A stretch of DNA of 47,361 nt from Coriobacteriia bacterium (GTDB lineage Bacteria; Actinomycetota; Coriobacteriia; WRKU01; WQUG01), in NCBI GenBank assembly GCA_009781115.1, contig WQYT01000003.1:1-47361 (forward strand), read 5' to 3'. The position numbers and the translations under genes were made by a program. Shown piece by piece: positions 1-8,456 of the stretch. Each line of letters begins with the position of its first letter. The stretch's first letter is position 1. Below the pieces are notes generated by a model. The model was not told the DNA's origin. It did not search any database and saw nothing but the letters and a program-made list of their open reading frames with translations.

Positions 1-240
1 GATAAAAGCGATCTGGAAACGCAAGGTCATCGATTCAAAGGGGCCCATCGCGAACACATGGCCGTTGTTCGGCAGGTAGGGATGCAGCGGTTTCAGCAGC
101 AGATCGAACGTGAAAACATAGATGACATGCTGATAGCAGATCAGCGTAGTGGCGATCACCGCGACAATGCAGATAGTCAAGCGCTTGCGCAGCTCTGCCA
201 CATGGTCGAAGAACGGCGCGCGCTTAGCTTGGATCGGCAT
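1..240 (-). CDS. tatC: Sec-independent protein translocase TatC, N-terminal part (runs off left edge)
   Basis: Own translation of the minus strand from ATG at 240: MPIQAKRAPFFDHVAELRKRLTICIVAVIATTLICYQHVIYVFTFDLLLKPLHPYLPNNGHVFAMGPFESMTLRFQIAFI; 'FFDHVAELRKRL' and first TM segment typical of TatC; follows a tatB-like gene with overlap. Confidence 0.88.
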   Translation of the reverse strand, partial: MPIQAKRAPFFDHVAELRKRLTICIVAVIATTLICYQHVIYVFTFDLLLKPLHPYLPNNGHVFAMGPFESMTLRFQIAFI

Positions 241-733
241 CACGCGCCTCCTCTGCTTTTTTATTGATACTGTCGCCCGGGTCTGGGTCTGGGTCTGCCG
301 GACCAGCCACCTGGACAGCTGGCGCAGACGGCGACGCATCGTCTGTGGCGGTCGGGGCAGAGCCATCGGCTTCAGGCGGCGTCGGCGCCGCAGGACCAGA
401 CAAAGACGACCAGATGCTTGAGGCGTCAGCAACAGCAGAACGCGCCTCCCGTAGGGGCGCGGTGGTCTCTTTTAAGGGGTCGAGCAACGTGGCAACATTA
501 TTCTTCAGTTCCTGAGTACCCAGCGGATCTTTCAGGGTCTTCAGCATTTCGATATCCTCCGGGCGGATGACCTGGGCTGTCACTTCTTCAACCTGAGCCT
601 TTGCCTCCCGAAACATTTTGAGCGCCTTGCCCAACAGTTTAAAAATATCAGGAATCTTATCCGGTCCGAATGCGATCAACACGAACAACGCGATGATCAC
701 AAACTCCCAACTGCTTATCCCAAGAAACGACAC
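224..733 (-). CDS. tatB: TatA/TatB family twin-arginine translocase subunit
   Basis: MSFLGISSWEFVIIALFVLIAFGPDKIPDIFKLLGKALKMFREA: single TM, F-G-P hinge, amphipathic helix; long Pro/Ala/Asp-rich tail; overlaps tatC start. Confidence 0.88.
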   Translation of the reverse strand: MSFLGISSWEFVIIALFVLIAFGPDKIPDIFKLLGKALKMFREAKAQVEEVTAQVIRPEDIEMLKTLKDPLGTQELKNNVATLLDPLKETTAPLREARSAVADASSIWSSLSGPAAPTPPEADGSAPTATDDASPSAPAVQVAGPADPDPDPGDSINKKAEEARDADPS

Positions 734-772
734 GCGCGACCCTTCTTATACTCATTCACCAGCACTTCTGTA

Positions 773-1459
773 CTACTGTGCCGTATTCAGTTTATCTATC
801 TCTTGCTGTATCTGGGTCTTTAAAGTGCCCGACGCACCCTTTTCTATCGCTGTGCGGAATGCTGCGATTGCTTCTGTCTTGGCATTCTTATCACTTGAGG
901 TTGTCATTGTCAGCAAGTAACCCAGATTTGCCCAGGCTTCGGCGTTAGCCGGAATCTTTTTGGTAACTTCACGGGCTACAACTAAAGCCTGCGCCTGATC
1001 ACTGCTGTAGGCCAGAGCCTGAACATAGAAATTGGCTACCGAGGCATCGGTGGGCTTTAGACTGTTGGCTTTTTTCAGGTAGGGCACAGCCTCCTGATAG
1101 CGGGCAGTCGCATCGGCCTTGGCCTGCACACTGGTTGAGTTCATCAAATCCTGTGCCCACAGAAAATAGGTCTGCGCCACATTCTTATTCGCGTCAAAAT
1201 CGTCAGGCTTGCTCTTGAGCGTCGTCAGCTGCGTTGTGACCAGCGGCTGGTACTGCGCGTTGATTGCGTTTACGGTCGTCTGGTCTGAGGCGTCCTGGGT
1301 GCTGACACTGTTTGAATTTGGGCTACTGTTGCCCGTATTCAAGCCACCGCTGAAAACCTGGAACAATCCTGCCGCCGCCATGCCAACCAGCACGCCAATC
1401 AGGACAATCCAGACAACAACCCGATACCATAAAGGACTATTCTTTTTATCTATTGCCAT
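773..1459 (-). CDS. Membrane-anchored tetratricopeptide-repeat protein
   Basis: Start taken as ATG 1459 (MAIDKKNSPLWYRVVVWIVLIG...); the tool ORF extends to 1576 only by overlapping the upstream gene. One TM, TPR-like repeats (NAEAWANLGYLLTMTTSSDKNAKTEAIAAFRTAIEKG). Confidence 0.75.
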   Translation of the reverse strand: MAIDKKNSPLWYRVVVWIVLIGVLVGMAAAGLFQVFSGGLNTGNSSPNSNSVSTQDASDQTTVNAINAQYQPLVTTQLTTLKSKPDDFDANKNVAQTYFLWAQDLMNSTSVQAKADATARYQEAVPYLKKANSLKPTDASVANFYVQALAYSSDQAQALVVAREVTKKIPANAEAWANLGYLLTMTTSSDKNAKTEAIAAFRTAIEKGASGTLKTQIQQEIDKLNTAQ

Positions 1460-1478
1460 ACAAAACCGATCCCTGCGC

Positions 1479-1961
1479 TTATTTGCCGGTAGAAGTTGAG
1501 CCCGTGCCCGTGCCACTGATGTCAGGATGCCCTGCTGGCAACTGCTGCTGACCACTACCCATGCCGCCCATGCCACCCATACCGCCGCCGGTATCAGTCG
1601 TCGTCATGCTGCCGCCCATGTCAGAGCCACCGGTGCTTGCCGTCGGGGTCTGCTGGATTGTCGGAGGCGCGATGCTCCTGCCCAAGAAGATCCCGCCAAG
1701 AAAGCCGATAAGCAAGGTGATGATGGCGACCAGAACAACCACGGTTGTCGAAACGATCAAACCTTCATCCCGGTCCTCATCGCTGCGCGCGGCAGACTTC
1801 TTAGACCCGCCAGATGCGGGAGAAGCTTTACCGCTCGATTTTTTCGTAGGCTGATTAGTGCGTGCAGGCTGCTTTTTTCCGCCAGATTTCGATTTCTGGG
1901 GCGCCGCTGCCTTCGTCGCTTGCTCTTCATCATCAAAAAAGAAGTCGTCCTGCGTACTCAT
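1479..1961 (-). CDS. Single-TM membrane protein with Gly/Met-rich C-terminal tail
   Basis: Lys/Ser-rich cytosolic N-terminus, TM (LIVSTTVVVLVAIITLLIGFLGGIFLG), tail SDMGGSMTTTDTGGGMGGMGGMGSGQQQLPAGHPDISG. Confidence 0.7.
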   Translation of the reverse strand: MSTQDDFFFDDEEQATKAAAPQKSKSGGKKQPARTNQPTKKSSGKASPASGGSKKSAARSDEDRDEGLIVSTTVVVLVAIITLLIGFLGGIFLGRSIAPPTIQQTPTASTGGSDMGGSMTTTDTGGGMGGMGGMGSGQQQLPAGHPDISGTGTGSTSTGK

Positions 1962-2005
1962 ATATGCCTCCTGGAAAAACTTTAGGATGGACGGTCAACT
2001 TATTG

Positions 2006-2014
2006 AGTATATCA
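2006..2014 (-). promoter_or_regulatory. Candidate extended -10 promoter (TGaTATACT)
   Basis: Minus-strand TGATATACT about 45 nt upstream of the ATG at 1961. Confidence 0.4.
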
Positions 2015-2022
2015 GAATAAAC

Positions 2023-2048
2023 TACCCCGCAGCAGAGACTGCGGGGTA
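2023..2048 (-). terminator. GC-rich hairpin downstream of the amidohydrolase gene
   Basis: TACCCCGCAG-cagaga-CTGCGGGGTA, perfect 10-bp stem, 95 nt past the 2143 stop; on the minus strand followed by GTTTATTCT. Confidence 0.5.
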
Positions 2049-2063
2049 TCAACTCAAGCAGAC

Positions 2064-2094
2064 CTGGATTCTGCGACTACGCGCAGAATGACAA
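2064..2094 (+). repeat. Short palindromic REP-like element, copy A
   Basis: CTGGATTCTGCGACTACGCGCAGAATGACAA; shares CTGGATT...AATGACAA ends and length with copy B at 44134-44164. Confidence 0.6.
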
Positions 2095-2142
2095 TCAACG
2101 CAGCAGAGCTGCGAGGTATCAGACCCCAAAAGGAATGAAGCA

Positions 2143-3495
2143 CTAAACCCGAAGTTTATCCCTGATCGTCTCGACGCGCGCTTTGATAGCCGCTCCGTCC
2201 TGCCCGGTCCAGTCACCGTCCGCATACAGGGCCTTACCGCCAACCATCACCAGCACAATATCGGAACGATGCGAGGTGTGCACCAGAGCGCTCTCCGGTT
2301 CGCGTGTGGGCACCTGGGCAGAATGCGTCAGGTCAACAACCACCAGATCAGCAAGCTTTCCCGGCTCAAGCGATCCGACCCGGTCATCCAGACCAAGGGC
2401 GCGCGCGCCATCCAGGGTAGCAAACTGCAAGTACTGATGAGCGCTGAAGAAGCGCTTTCTGGTTGGGGTGCTTTGACTGCGCTGAATCAAAAGGCCATTG
2501 GACATCTCTGCAAACATGCCCATCGTATTTGTTGCCGCCGGGGAATCTGTCCCCAGGCCGATAGTCAGGCCCGCCTCAAGAAATTCATCTATCGGGGCAG
2601 TTCCCATACCAAGCTTTGCGTTACAACGCGGACAGGTGGCGATTGCTACCTGTGAGCGCGCCAGGATCTCAATATCTTCGCGGTCAACCTGCGTACAGTG
2701 GATAGCCAAAAAGCGCGGCACACTGAAAATTTGCCACTGGTCAACATAGCGGACCGGAGACACGCCCGTTGGCAGCCAGAGCGGGGCGGCGGCGTCATAT
2801 TGCTCGCGCACTTCAAAGCCCAGCATTGACGAGCCGTATTTTACGAACTGATACTCCTCCAGGCTACCCGCCAGATGCATGGCGACCGGACGACCGTCGG
2901 CTGCGTAGTCACGGACCGCGCTGAAGAGCTGTGGGTGGCAGGAGTAGGGCGAGTGGGGCGCGATGCCCACTTCAAGACGGTCAGCGTCAAACGCGGCCTC
3001 CCACTCAGCGATATCTGCCAGCGCGCGGTCCATCACCGCGTCAAGCTGGTGGCGCTCCATCCCCTCGACTTCACGGTAAATGACACCCCGCAGGCCAACG
3101 TCCTGCGCCGCGCGGCCCGAAGCGCCCGTCTGCGTAATATCAGCTATGGTCGTAATGCCAGAAGCCAGAGCCTCCAGAGCCCCCAGCTGAGCTGAGTCCT
3201 CCCAATCACGGGCAGTAAACGCCGCTTCATGCGCCATGACTTTCGACTTCCACTGCGCATAGGGCACGTCATCTACAATGCCCCGGAGCGCCGTGTATTC
3301 CAGGTGCGTATGCGCGTCGACAAAGCCCGGGATCAGAGCCGCCAGCCCAAAGTCTGTGACCGGCTCATCTGCATAAGCCCGCTCAAGATCAGACGCCGCC
3401 CCGACTGCAACGATTTTCTCGTCACGGACGACGACGGCGCCGTTTTCTATAGAGGGCGCAGAGACAGGAAGTACATAGCGCGCCTTGATGAGCAT
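2143..3495 (-). CDS. Amidohydrolase family deaminase (COG0402-like; MTA/SAH or aminodeoxyfutalosine deaminase-like)
   Basis: GFVDAHTHLEYTALRG, AMHLAGSLEEYQF, LAIHCTQV, TIGLGTDSPAATNTMGMF metal-ligand motifs; C-terminal 'LGLDDRVGSLEPGKLADLVVVD'. Confidence 0.85.
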   Translation of the reverse strand: MLIKARYVLPVSAPSIENGAVVVRDEKIVAVGAASDLERAYADEPVTDFGLAALIPGFVDAHTHLEYTALRGIVDDVPYAQWKSKVMAHEAAFTARDWEDSAQLGALEALASGITTIADITQTGASGRAAQDVGLRGVIYREVEGMERHQLDAVMDRALADIAEWEAAFDADRLEVGIAPHSPYSCHPQLFSAVRDYAADGRPVAMHLAGSLEEYQFVKYGSSMLGFEVREQYDAAAPLWLPTGVSPVRYVDQWQIFSVPRFLAIHCTQVDREDIEILARSQVAIATCPRCNAKLGMGTAPIDEFLEAGLTIGLGTDSPAATNTMGMFAEMSNGLLIQRSQSTPTRKRFFSAHQYLQFATLDGARALGLDDRVGSLEPGKLADLVVVDLTHSAQVPTREPESALVHTSHRSDIVLVMVGGKALYADGDWTGQDGAAIKARVETIRDKLRV

Positions 3496-3501
3496 GCGAG
3501 T

Positions 3502-4716
3502 TTAAAAACTCCCTGAGGCGTGGCACTTTGCGCAGTCCGAGGGGCTGTGGCATTTAAAGCAACTGGCAACCCCGCTTGCCTGGGAAGCAGCGCCGTGTCC
3601 CTTGAGCCAGGCAGCCGCTGTCGTGTAGGTATAGCCCGCGACATTAGGGTCGCTGTGGTGGCAGCTTGAGCAAGTACTGCCCCCCGCTGTGCCGTCAGTG
3701 TGGCATTTTGCACACGCGGCGGGATTTGCCTGCGCCGCAGCTTTATGATTTGCCGTGAAGTCCGCCGGATGCGGCATCTCGACGCCACCGTGACAGTCAG
3801 AGCAGAACTTCTTCTCGTGGCAGGTGTAGCACTCGTTGATCGTCTTCATCGACGGAACGTTTTTCACCGCCTGAGCATACTTGTCTGGATTTACCTTACG
3901 CTCCGGCTCCTTGGCAATTTCTGCCTGAGCTTCCTTGACCTTGTCGGCCTCCTCGTTTGCCAGCTTGCCATGCTCCGCCATGAAGTCAGGCGCATTATGA
4001 CTTGTGGGCTTCAGGTCGAAGTTGTCCGTATGACAGGTCGAACAGCTACCCTTGGCAGAGGAGAACGGAGAAGGCTCAGCCTGACCGTCATCAGCCAGAC
4101 GATGACAGCGGCAGCAGCCGTTCATAGTCATAAAGTTCGAGTGCCCCTGGTTGGGCTTACCGGTCGCAGGGTCGGTATTGACCAGCGCGATGCCTTCCTC
4201 ATTATGGGCGACCCGGTTATGGCACACCGTACAGGCAATGGAAAGGTTCTCATGAACGTCATGATCGATCTTCAGTCCAGGAGGAGGCGTTACTTTCTGA
4301 ACCGACAGATCGTGGCACTGGGTGCACTGGGCTGACGTCATATGACCGCCGCCCATCGCGACCTCACTGTTTTTGTTCAGAGGAATCTCAAAACCCTTGG
4401 GGCTGGAAAACATCAGAGGTATCTCGCCAACAGCGGCCTCAACCTTTAAGTATAAAAACTCGATGGGGTTGGCGTTTACCGGCTCATGGCACGAAATGCA
4501 CGCGACATTTTTATGCGTTGAGTTATTGTACGATCCGATAGTATCCCTCTGGGCCGAGTGACAGAAGCTGGCGCAGAACCAGTAGGTGCTCGACACGGCA
4601 ACCGCAACAAACACAAATACAAGGAGCGCAACCACTACAACGCCCGTCCAGATGATGGCGCGCGGGCGCGTCACCGGATTACGAAAAGACTCAATCAGTT
4701 TCATGTGCTTCCTCAC
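3502..4716 (-). CDS. NapC/NirT-type multiheme c-type cytochrome (11 CxxCH plus one CxxxCH)
   Basis: N-terminal TM then CASFCH, CISCH, CTQCH, CTVCH, CCRCH, CSTCH, CYTCH, CSDCH, CAKCH, CSSCH, CFKCH, CAKCH counted in the translation. Confidence 0.88.
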   Translation of the reverse strand: MRKHMKLIESFRNPVTRPRAIIWTGVVVVALLVFVFVAVAVSSTYWFCASFCHSAQRDTIGSYNNSTHKNVACISCHEPVNANPIEFLYLKVEAAVGEIPLMFSSPKGFEIPLNKNSEVAMGGGHMTSAQCTQCHDLSVQKVTPPPGLKIDHDVHENLSIACTVCHNRVAHNEEGIALVNTDPATGKPNQGHSNFMTMNGCCRCHRLADDGQAEPSPFSSAKGSCSTCHTDNFDLKPTSHNAPDFMAEHGKLANEEADKVKEAQAEIAKEPERKVNPDKYAQAVKNVPSMKTINECYTCHEKKFCSDCHGGVEMPHPADFTANHKAAAQANPAACAKCHTDGTAGGSTCSSCHHSDPNVAGYTYTTAAAWLKGHGAASQASGVASCFKCHSPSDCAKCHASGSF

Positions 4717-4810
4717 AACATTTTCCGAGCGTCCCGGGACCCTAAGTTATATCGATAAAAGTTTAGCAGAAATCGCCTGCAATGTGCAGCCCTTGTTCAG
4801 GATTATTTCA

Positions 4811-4845
4811 AGGGGCGCGGTTGATAGCGCATCAACCGCGCCCCT
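4811..4845. terminator. Strong hairpin after the O-antigen-ligase-like gene
   Basis: AGGGGCGCGGTTGAT-AGCGC-ATCAACCGCGCCCCT, perfect 15-bp stem 20 nt downstream of the 4865 stop. Confidence 0.75.
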
Positions 4846-4864
4846 GATCCAGTAAATACTGCGC

Positions 4865-7132
4865 CTACTTTGCGGGCGCAAACGGCCCCGGGGTAGCCGT
4901 AGCCGCCTGCGATTGAGACGCCTTTAGCTCGTCGTAAGCCTGTTTGGCTTGCTGGAATCGTGGGTCGCCCTTTACGCAGAACTGGAATTGCTTGAGTGCC
5001 TCATCCATCTTGCCCTGCCCCTGAAGCGCCAGGCCATAATAATAGCGCAGCGCAAGCCCGTTGGGCATGGCGTCAACCTGCGGCGAAAGCGTTTTTACCG
5101 TTTTGTCATAGTAGGCGTTTGCCTGCTTAGTGTTGCCAAGGCTCTGGTACTGCCCCCCCATCATATTCCAGAAAATGGCGGCATACAGATAGCTGTCATA
5201 CTCATAGGGAGAAAGCTTTAGGAGAGTCGTGATCGACTGCTCGGTCTGTTTAATCTGAGCCGCGGCGTTTTGCGGACTTTTCTGGACGGCTGCCTGTGTC
5301 TTCTGAGTCAGCAGGCTGACTTCGCGGGCACGATAGATCTCGATCGTCGGATTAAGACGACAGGCGCTCTTTGCCTCTGCAATCGAAGCGTCCAGCGCGT
5401 TCTCATCCAGATTGCCTTTATCGTCCTGCGTACTATAGGCGCCTGCCAGATAGTAATGGTGATCGGCCATGATAAAGCGCGTCGCAAACACCGTGGGCAC
5501 CAGCGCAAGCACGACTGCGGCTACCGAAGCGGGCACCACCCAGGGCACCGGATCGATCACGACTGCCCTGGTGCGCGGCACGATCAGAACCCCCAGGAGG
5601 ATCCACAGCAGGAAGCTTGCGCCCGGGATCGATATGCCAAAGAAAAGGTGGACGTTATAGGCAACGACCGCCGCGACAAAGCCGATAAATATCATCCGCT
5701 CGCCCTTGTGCTTATCATCAGGCGCGACACACAGCTTGATCGCCGGGGCAATGACCCAGACCATAAAGGAATAAAAGGCCAGCATCCCGATGACACCGAT
5801 ACCCACCGCAAGCTGCAGGGGAAAGTTATGCACGTTATCGGCAACATTATCAAAGCTCGCGTCCTTGTTGTACACAAAGGGCTCAAACCGGCGAAACACC
5901 AGACGAAACGTATCCGAGCCCCATCCAAAGAGGGGCCGCTCCTTGATCGCACGCAGCGCCGCGCCCCATATCTCAAAGCGCGTCAGGGCGCTGCCTGACT
6001 TAAACTGGAAGATCGAGGTCACCCGGCTCCAGAAGTTCATGACGACCGATTTTGATCCGAGCGAAGTAACCGCCACAAGTACTGCCCCCAGGCCTACGCC
6101 CCCGGCAAAACCAAAGTCGAGCTTCATCCAGCGCGGCTTTTGCTTGATCAGCAGGATGACCGCCAGAATCAGGCCGACTGCGCCGCCGACCCAGATCGAG
6201 CGCGACTTGGCAGTGATCATCACCATGCCATTAAGCACCAGCACGATCCAGTAAAAGACCCGCCAGCTTTTGCGTTCCTCCGAGAGCACCAGGCCCAGCG
6301 TGACAAAGAAGCCAAACGCAAGAAAGCCGGCAAGCAGGTCGGGATTGCCGTAGGTAGAAAACGAGCGGAACTTCTCGAAAGGAAGCTGGCCCCAGGGCAA
6401 CAGATCAAGATTGAGGCTTACGGCCGACTTCAAACCAAAGATATGCTTGCCAATAAACGTGAACGCAGGATTCAGGACCGCAGGGAGCCACTGGAGCAGC
6501 CCATAAAACGCCACGAACAGGCTGGAAAGGCTGAGCGTCCGGGCGAGCAGTTTGATGCGTTCATAGGTCGTCACATACTGCACCGTGACAAAGAACAGGA
6601 TCGCGTAGATCAGGTAGGACCAGAGTCCGTCATAACGCTTATGCTTGCCAAAAAACGCCGTCAACGGCGATACGGACACGACCGTGCTGATGCCAATCCA
6701 AATCAGAAGGCCCGCCAACAGGAGATATATCTTGTGATAGCGAATCTCTCCCCCGTTTTTGAGCAGGTCGATCAGCCAGGAGACCAGCAGGACCAGCGAG
6801 CCGACCCTCAGGACCCACACCTTGACCGTATCAAAGGCGTCATAGGTGACCATCCCCTGGTTCGCGAAAAAGAAGTTCATCGCAAGCGGCACCAAAAAGA
6901 CGAGCGTCAGAAGCACGTAGAACGTGAAGCGCCCTTCGGCTGACATCTCGCGCATCGAGAAATCGCCGATCTCCGGCGCGAACTCGGCGCCGTGCGCGCC
7001 TGCAGCGGCGACGGCAGCAGGCTCAGAGCTGCGGGTCTTTTGCTGGGCCGGCGAAGACTCAGTTTGCGCCGCCGCGTTGCGGAGGGTGGTCGGTTTGTGC
7101 TGCTTTGATTTTGATTTTTTCCGTTTTGCCAT
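4865..7132 (-). CDS. O-antigen ligase/polymerase (Wzy/WaaL/PglL-like) polytopic membrane protein with C-terminal TPRs
   Basis: Many TM segments, motif GNPDLLAGFLAFG, 'FGWGSDTFRLVFRRFEP...VHNFPLQLAVGIGVIGMLAF' typical of Wzy_C/O-antigen ligase family, then TPR-like C-terminus. Confidence 0.82.
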   Translation of the reverse strand: MAKRKKSKSKQHKPTTLRNAAAQTESSPAQQKTRSSEPAAVAAAGAHGAEFAPEIGDFSMREMSAEGRFTFYVLLTLVFLVPLAMNFFFANQGMVTYDAFDTVKVWVLRVGSLVLLVSWLIDLLKNGGEIRYHKIYLLLAGLLIWIGISTVVSVSPLTAFFGKHKRYDGLWSYLIYAILFFVTVQYVTTYERIKLLARTLSLSSLFVAFYGLLQWLPAVLNPAFTFIGKHIFGLKSAVSLNLDLLPWGQLPFEKFRSFSTYGNPDLLAGFLAFGFFVTLGLVLSEERKSWRVFYWIVLVLNGMVMITAKSRSIWVGGAVGLILAVILLIKQKPRWMKLDFGFAGGVGLGAVLVAVTSLGSKSVVMNFWSRVTSIFQFKSGSALTRFEIWGAALRAIKERPLFGWGSDTFRLVFRRFEPFVYNKDASFDNVADNVHNFPLQLAVGIGVIGMLAFYSFMVWVIAPAIKLCVAPDDKHKGERMIFIGFVAAVVAYNVHLFFGISIPGASFLLWILLGVLIVPRTRAVVIDPVPWVVPASVAAVVLALVPTVFATRFIMADHHYYLAGAYSTQDDKGNLDENALDASIAEAKSACRLNPTIEIYRAREVSLLTQKTQAAVQKSPQNAAAQIKQTEQSITTLLKLSPYEYDSYLYAAIFWNMMGGQYQSLGNTKQANAYYDKTVKTLSPQVDAMPNGLALRYYYGLALQGQGKMDEALKQFQFCVKGDPRFQQAKQAYDELKASQSQAATATPGPFAPAK

Positions 7133-7135
7133 AGC

Positions 7136-8455
7136 TTACTGAGCTCCTCTTCCCGTCAGAACTACTTTTGCCGTTTCGATAATAATCTGCACATCCATCA
7201 TAAAGCTTTGATGGTAAAGATACATTAAATCATATTTCAGTTTACGCTCGGGAGTGGTGGCATAGCCACCGTTGACCTGCGCCAGGCCCGTTACTCCCGG
7301 TTTGATGTGGAAGCGCTCACGATAACCCGCGATGCTCATCAGATACTCTGCCACAAAGACCGGGCGCTCCGGGCGTGGGCCAATGAAACTCATCTCGCCT
7401 TTAAGCACGTTGACCAGCTGCAGGATCTCGTCGATGCGATACTTACGCAGGATACGCCCGCTGCGCGTGATGCGGGGGTCGTCTTCGGTGGCAAGCACCG
7501 GGCCGGAGAGTTGCTCCGCGTTACGGCGCATCGTGCGAAACTTGATGATCTTAAAGGGTCGCTCACCGCGCCCGACCCGCTCCTGACAATAGATGACTGG
7601 CCGGCCATCGTCTATGAGGATCGCGACGGTGGCAATGAGCAAAAGCGGGCTTGCGACAATCAGGAACAAGGCAGAAAGCAGAAGGTCGAACAGGCGCTTG
7701 ATCGCCCGCTGATAGCGCCTTCTACCCGACGAGGCGATCCGCATGAGCGGTATGTCGCCTAAAATCGTGTCGGTATGCCCGATAAATATCTCATAGAGCT
7801 CCGGGACCACGTCAACGGTCAGGCGTTGTTCATCAGAAAGTATCAGCTGCTCAATAAACTCGCGCCGGCCAGCAGGATCGGCGATGATGATGCGATTGAT
7901 CTCGTCTGCGGCTACGCGTTCATGAAGCGCTTCGAGCTTTGGCGCGGGCAGTATGCCTGCCAGCGTCCAGCCCCATTTGCGGCGCTCCTCCAGATAGCGC
8001 GCGACCTCAGCTGCCAGCGCGGAGTCACCGATGACGAGCGTGCGTTGCTCAGGCCAGCGGATGTGCCCGAAGCGCAAAAACAGCAGGCGCCAGCCAATAG
8101 CCAGCACCAGAGAAAACGCCCAGGCCAAAGGAAAGGTCCAGCGCGGAAACGCCGTGGTTGCCGTGCCCCCCAGAAACGCCACGGCCACGCTCAGCAGGAC
8201 GGCCAGCGTGACCGCCTTAAAGGCCGAAGAGCTGACCCCCCAGGGCGTGTCGATGTTTTCAGGCTCATAGAGGCCATAGATCCAGCCGGAGAGCAGATAG
8301 ATAATGGTGACAAACGGGGCCATGACCAGAAAGGCGTGAAGATTGCGCGCAGGGATGTGCCCGAGGAACCGCAGAACAAACGCCGCCGTAAGCGCCGCGC
8401 TTGCAAACAGCGCGTCAAGAAAGACCGAGAGGAAGTAGAACCGGAAACGTGACAT
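7136..8455 (-). CDS. Exopolysaccharide/undecaprenyl-phosphate sugar phosphotransferase (initiating transferase)
   Basis: N-terminal TM bundle, CoA-binding-like domain, C-terminal bacterial sugar transferase motifs (KRLFDLLLSALFLIVASPLLL, FKIIKFRTMRRNAEQ, RKYRIDEILQLVNVLKGEMSFIGPRPERP, KPGVTGLAQVNG). Confidence 0.92.
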   Translation of the reverse strand: MSRFRFYFLSVFLDALFASAALTAAFVLRFLGHIPARNLHAFLVMAPFVTIIYLLSGWIYGLYEPENIDTPWGVSSSAFKAVTLAVLLSVAVAFLGGTATTAFPRWTFPLAWAFSLVLAIGWRLLFLRFGHIRWPEQRTLVIGDSALAAEVARYLEERRKWGWTLAGILPAPKLEALHERVAADEINRIIIADPAGRREFIEQLILSDEQRLTVDVVPELYEIFIGHTDTILGDIPLMRIASSGRRRYQRAIKRLFDLLLSALFLIVASPLLLIATVAILIDDGRPVIYCQERVGRGERPFKIIKFRTMRRNAEQLSGPVLATEDDPRITRSGRILRKYRIDEILQLVNVLKGEMSFIGPRPERPVFVAEYLMSIAGYRERFHIKPGVTGLAQVNGGYATTPERKLKYDLMYLYHQSFMMDVQIIIETAKVVLTGRGAQ

Positions 8456-8456
8456 C

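Noticed and set aside
773-1576. 267-aa version of the TPR protein
   Set aside because: N-terminal 39 residues overlap the upstream gene and are low quality; ATG 1459 gives a normal N-terminus with TM.
3502-4716. Assignment of the multiheme protein as NrfH partner of NrfA
   Set aside because: Far too many heme motifs and 40 kb from nrfA; only a functional link can be hypothesised.
5270-6943. Plus-strand ORFs of 242 and 267 aa
   Set aside because: Lie entirely antisense to the O-antigen-ligase-like gene; highly charged, no family motifs.
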